Assembly: GCA_913061265.1 (NCBI GenBank) | Contig: CAJXVS010000009.1 | Coordinates: forward strand, 124,001-188,000 | DNA length: 64,000 bases | Direction of reading: 5' to 3' | Origin: an uncultured Halobacteriovorax sp. | GTDB lineage: Bacteria; Bdellovibrionota; Bacteriovoracia; Bacteriovoracales; Bacteriovoracaceae | Shown: in pieces, positions 62,398-64,000 of the stretch | Layout of the letters: each line of letters starts with the position of its first letter | Position numbering within the stretch: the first letter of the stretch is position 1 | Made by a program: the position numbers and the translations under genes | The notes under the pieces: generated by a model | Told to the model about the DNA's origin: nothing | Seen by the model: only the letters and a program-made list of their open reading frames with translations | The model's database searches: none

Positions 62398-62952
62398 ATG
62401 GCAGTAAAGAAAGTCGTTCGAATGGGACATCCAGTACTTAGAGAACTGGCAACCCCCCTTAGCAAGGAAGAGATCCTCTCTCCTGAAACAAAAAACCTCG
62501 TTCAAGATATGCTCGACACAATGGAAGTTGAAGAAGGCATCGGTATTGCCGCTCCTCAAATTGGCGTGAGTAAACAAATAGCTCTTGTAGGAGTTCCTGC
62601 TGATTCAGAAAGATACCCTGAAACAGAAGAGACCCCGCTTTATGTTGTCATCAATCCAACCATAAAAGTTATAGATGAGACTCCGCAAGGATTCTGGGAA
62701 GGCTGCTTATCAGTTCCAGGACTACGTGGATACGTTGAAAGACCTAAGAAAGTTCAAGTAGATTTCCTCAACTTATCAGGGGAAAAAGAAAGCTTAGTTC
62801 TTGAAGGTTTTTCCGCCACTGTTTTTCAACATGAACTCGATCACCTTTTTGGGAAGCTCTACGTAGATCATATAAAGGATAGTAAAGAGCTCATGTATAC
62901 TGAAGAGTTTATGGAGTTCCATGCCCCAGAAGAATACGAAGACGAAGAGTAA
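62398..62952 (+). CDS. def: Peptide deformylase
   Basis: 184 residues. Motif 1 GIGIAAPQIGV, motif 2 EGCLSVPG (Cys metal ligand) and motif 3 QHELDHLFG are all complete. It removes the formyl group from the N-terminal Met of new proteins. The C-terminus is acidic (EEYEDEE). Confidence 0.94.
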   Translation: MAVKKVVRMGHPVLRELATPLSKEEILSPETKNLVQDMLDTMEVEEGIGIAAPQIGVSKQIALVGVPADSERYPETEETPLYVVINPTIKVIDETPQGFWEGCLSVPGLRGYVERPKKVQVDFLNLSGEKESLVLEGFSATVFQHELDHLFGKLYVDHIKDSKELMYTEEFMEFHAPEEYEDEE

Positions 62953-63037
62953 TTCCGAAGGCTTACTTTCCTCTTTTTAAACAAACTCTCCTTAGTTTCT
63001 AGGCCTATATTCCGATAAGTTTTATGTCGGAAGTGTA

Positions 63038-63982
63038 ATGAGAAAACAGGCCAAAAAATCTATCTTTATCTACCTATTCTTAGGGGTGTCCTGCTTATTT
63101 ATAAGTCGCAATCACACTGAATCTTATTGGAGTATCCATGAAGGTAAAACTCAAAGGGCTCCCTCAAGCCAGGAACTTTTAAGTAATAGCGATCCCCTTC
63201 TTCTAAGAGACTTCTTTTCAAATAATAACAAGATGAGGATTGAACTTTGGACCGACAGGAATGATGAATCCATAAAGAAGCAAGGACGACTTGCTCTTGA
63301 GCAAGCGCTATCTAAGACTCTCCTTTCAAGAAAGATGAGTAATCTCTCTAAGGAAATCTTCGAGAAGAATATGATCGAAAGTTTTAGTAAGAACTTTCTG
63401 AGTTCACTCGCCTTACTAAAAGTAGTTGGCGGTACTTTTCAGATTGACCTCCACTTTGAGCCTAGTGAAGTTAATAACTTTATAGAAATCATGAACACAA
63501 ATCAATTAATCGATCAATCTTCAAGAGGCTCACTTTTAAACGCTATTGAACAAAGGCCTATAAGCTTTGGTAAAAAAATCTTAGCCCGCATCCCTCAAAA
63601 GCAAGAATCAAGATACCATTCTTTAGGGGGAAGCATCACTCTATGGTTTAAGATTCAAGAGCAAAACTTGAATATAAAAGAAAACCTTACTGAAGGCTTT
63701 GTAAAATACAGGCGTTATTTTTCTATGAAAAGAGAATGGACTCCTGAGTTACATCTAGATGGTGATGGAGCTAGCTTAAAGGGTAAATGGGAAAATAGCA
63801 GTTATCCACGGGTCTTAACTGTCGATATTACCAGCCCGCTTAATCTTGAGTCACTTATTCCAAAACCAGGGAAGCTTGAAGTCTTTTATGGAAAGATAAA
63901 GTTCCCTCAGAAATATGAAACAGGTCTGTTAAGAAACATAGATATTTTTTCTAAAGATATAAACGTAAATAAATTCCTCTTA
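63038..63982 (+). CDS. Membrane-anchored protein, 3' end missing
   Basis: The frame opens at the ATG at 63038 and is still open at the end of genomic sequence (315 residues seen). An N-terminal hydrophobic segment after RKQAKK (SIFIYLFLGVSCLFIS) looks like a membrane anchor or signal. The rest is soluble, mixed charge. I recognise no domain. The final codons in the window (LSLIHI) come from adapter, not the gene. Confidence 0.65.
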
Positions 63983-64000
63983 CTGTCTCTTATACACATC
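63983..64000. other. Tn5/Nextera mosaic-end adapter sequence
   Basis: CTGTCTCTTATACACATC is an exact match to 18 of the 19 bases of the reverse-complemented Tn5 mosaic end used in Nextera libraries. It lies at the very end of the sequence. It translates in the last gene's frame as LSLIHI, a known contamination signature in protein databases. Confidence 0.95.

Overview
The window is one end of a bacterial contig. Its last 18 bases (63983-64000) are Tn5/Nextera mosaic-end adapter, not genome. The DNA is A+T-rich and densely coding, with many 1-8 nt start/stop overlaps. I saw no rRNA, tRNA, CRISPR array, insertion sequence or phage gene. GYF_2/PilZ proteins, a Lys-Ala-rich histone-like protein, secreted lipoproteins and the divisome/replication gene mix suggest a Bdellovibrionota (Bacteriovoracales-like) bacterium. 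That placement is an inference from gene style only.

Region 1 (2-3736): the 3' part of a large GLUG-repeat surface protein, cut by the window start.

Region 2 (3983-15366, minus strand): the most interesting part, a tightly coupled 12-gene operon. In transcription order it holds a GbsR/MarR-like regulator, a FabF-like ketosynthase, an acyl carrier protein, a CrtI-like FAD oxidoreductase, OleA, OleB, OleC, OleD, a second CrtI-like FAD oxidoreductase, FabG-like, FabZ-like and FabI-like enzymes. It thus joins a complete OleABCD head-to-head olefin pathway to its own type II fatty acid synthase set (KS, ACP, KR, DH, ER) and two desaturase/isomerase-type flavoproteins. The inferred product is a dedicated polyunsaturated or otherwise modified long-chain hydrocarbon. 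A perfect AAATATTT-T-AAATATTT palindrome lies before the first gene.

Region 3 (15500-31835): a secreted metallophosphoesterase, a membrane protein, two unknowns, two acyl-CoA dehydrogenases (one isovaleryl-CoA dehydrogenase-like), pgi, an FHA-GGDEF diguanylate cyclase, mutL, miaA, a PPDK/PEP-synthase regulator, a Ser/Thr kinase, an alpha/beta-hydrolase that has lost its nucleophile serine, and a GYF-GYF-PilZ protein.

Region 4 (32030-41245): a VWA-like lipoprotein, intergenic DNA rich in dispersed repeats (a GGTACCTGG family and a GAGATACTCCGCG family with covarying hairpins), a cyclic-nucleotide-binding protein, thiolase, a histone H1-like protein, and acyl-CoA dehydrogenase, enoyl-CoA hydratase and 3-hydroxyacyl-CoA dehydrogenase for beta-oxidation.

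Region 5 (41465-51044): rpsT, holA-lptE, a DciA-like gene, a TrmN6-like methyltransferase, a YrdC/TsaC protein, a GYF-TM protein whose reading frame seems to continue into the next ORF through a -1 shift on nine A residues, alr, an unknown receiver-like protein, aroK and rpmF.

Region 6 (51197-58736): the housekeeping fabH-fabD-fabG-acpP-fabF run, then glyA, nrdR, nusB and two small unknowns.

Region 7 (58717-64000): a receiver-degenerate HD-GYP protein, a methyltransferase, a DUF6165-like protein, greB, a low-molecular-weight phosphatase, def, and a last membrane-anchored ORF truncated by the contig end.
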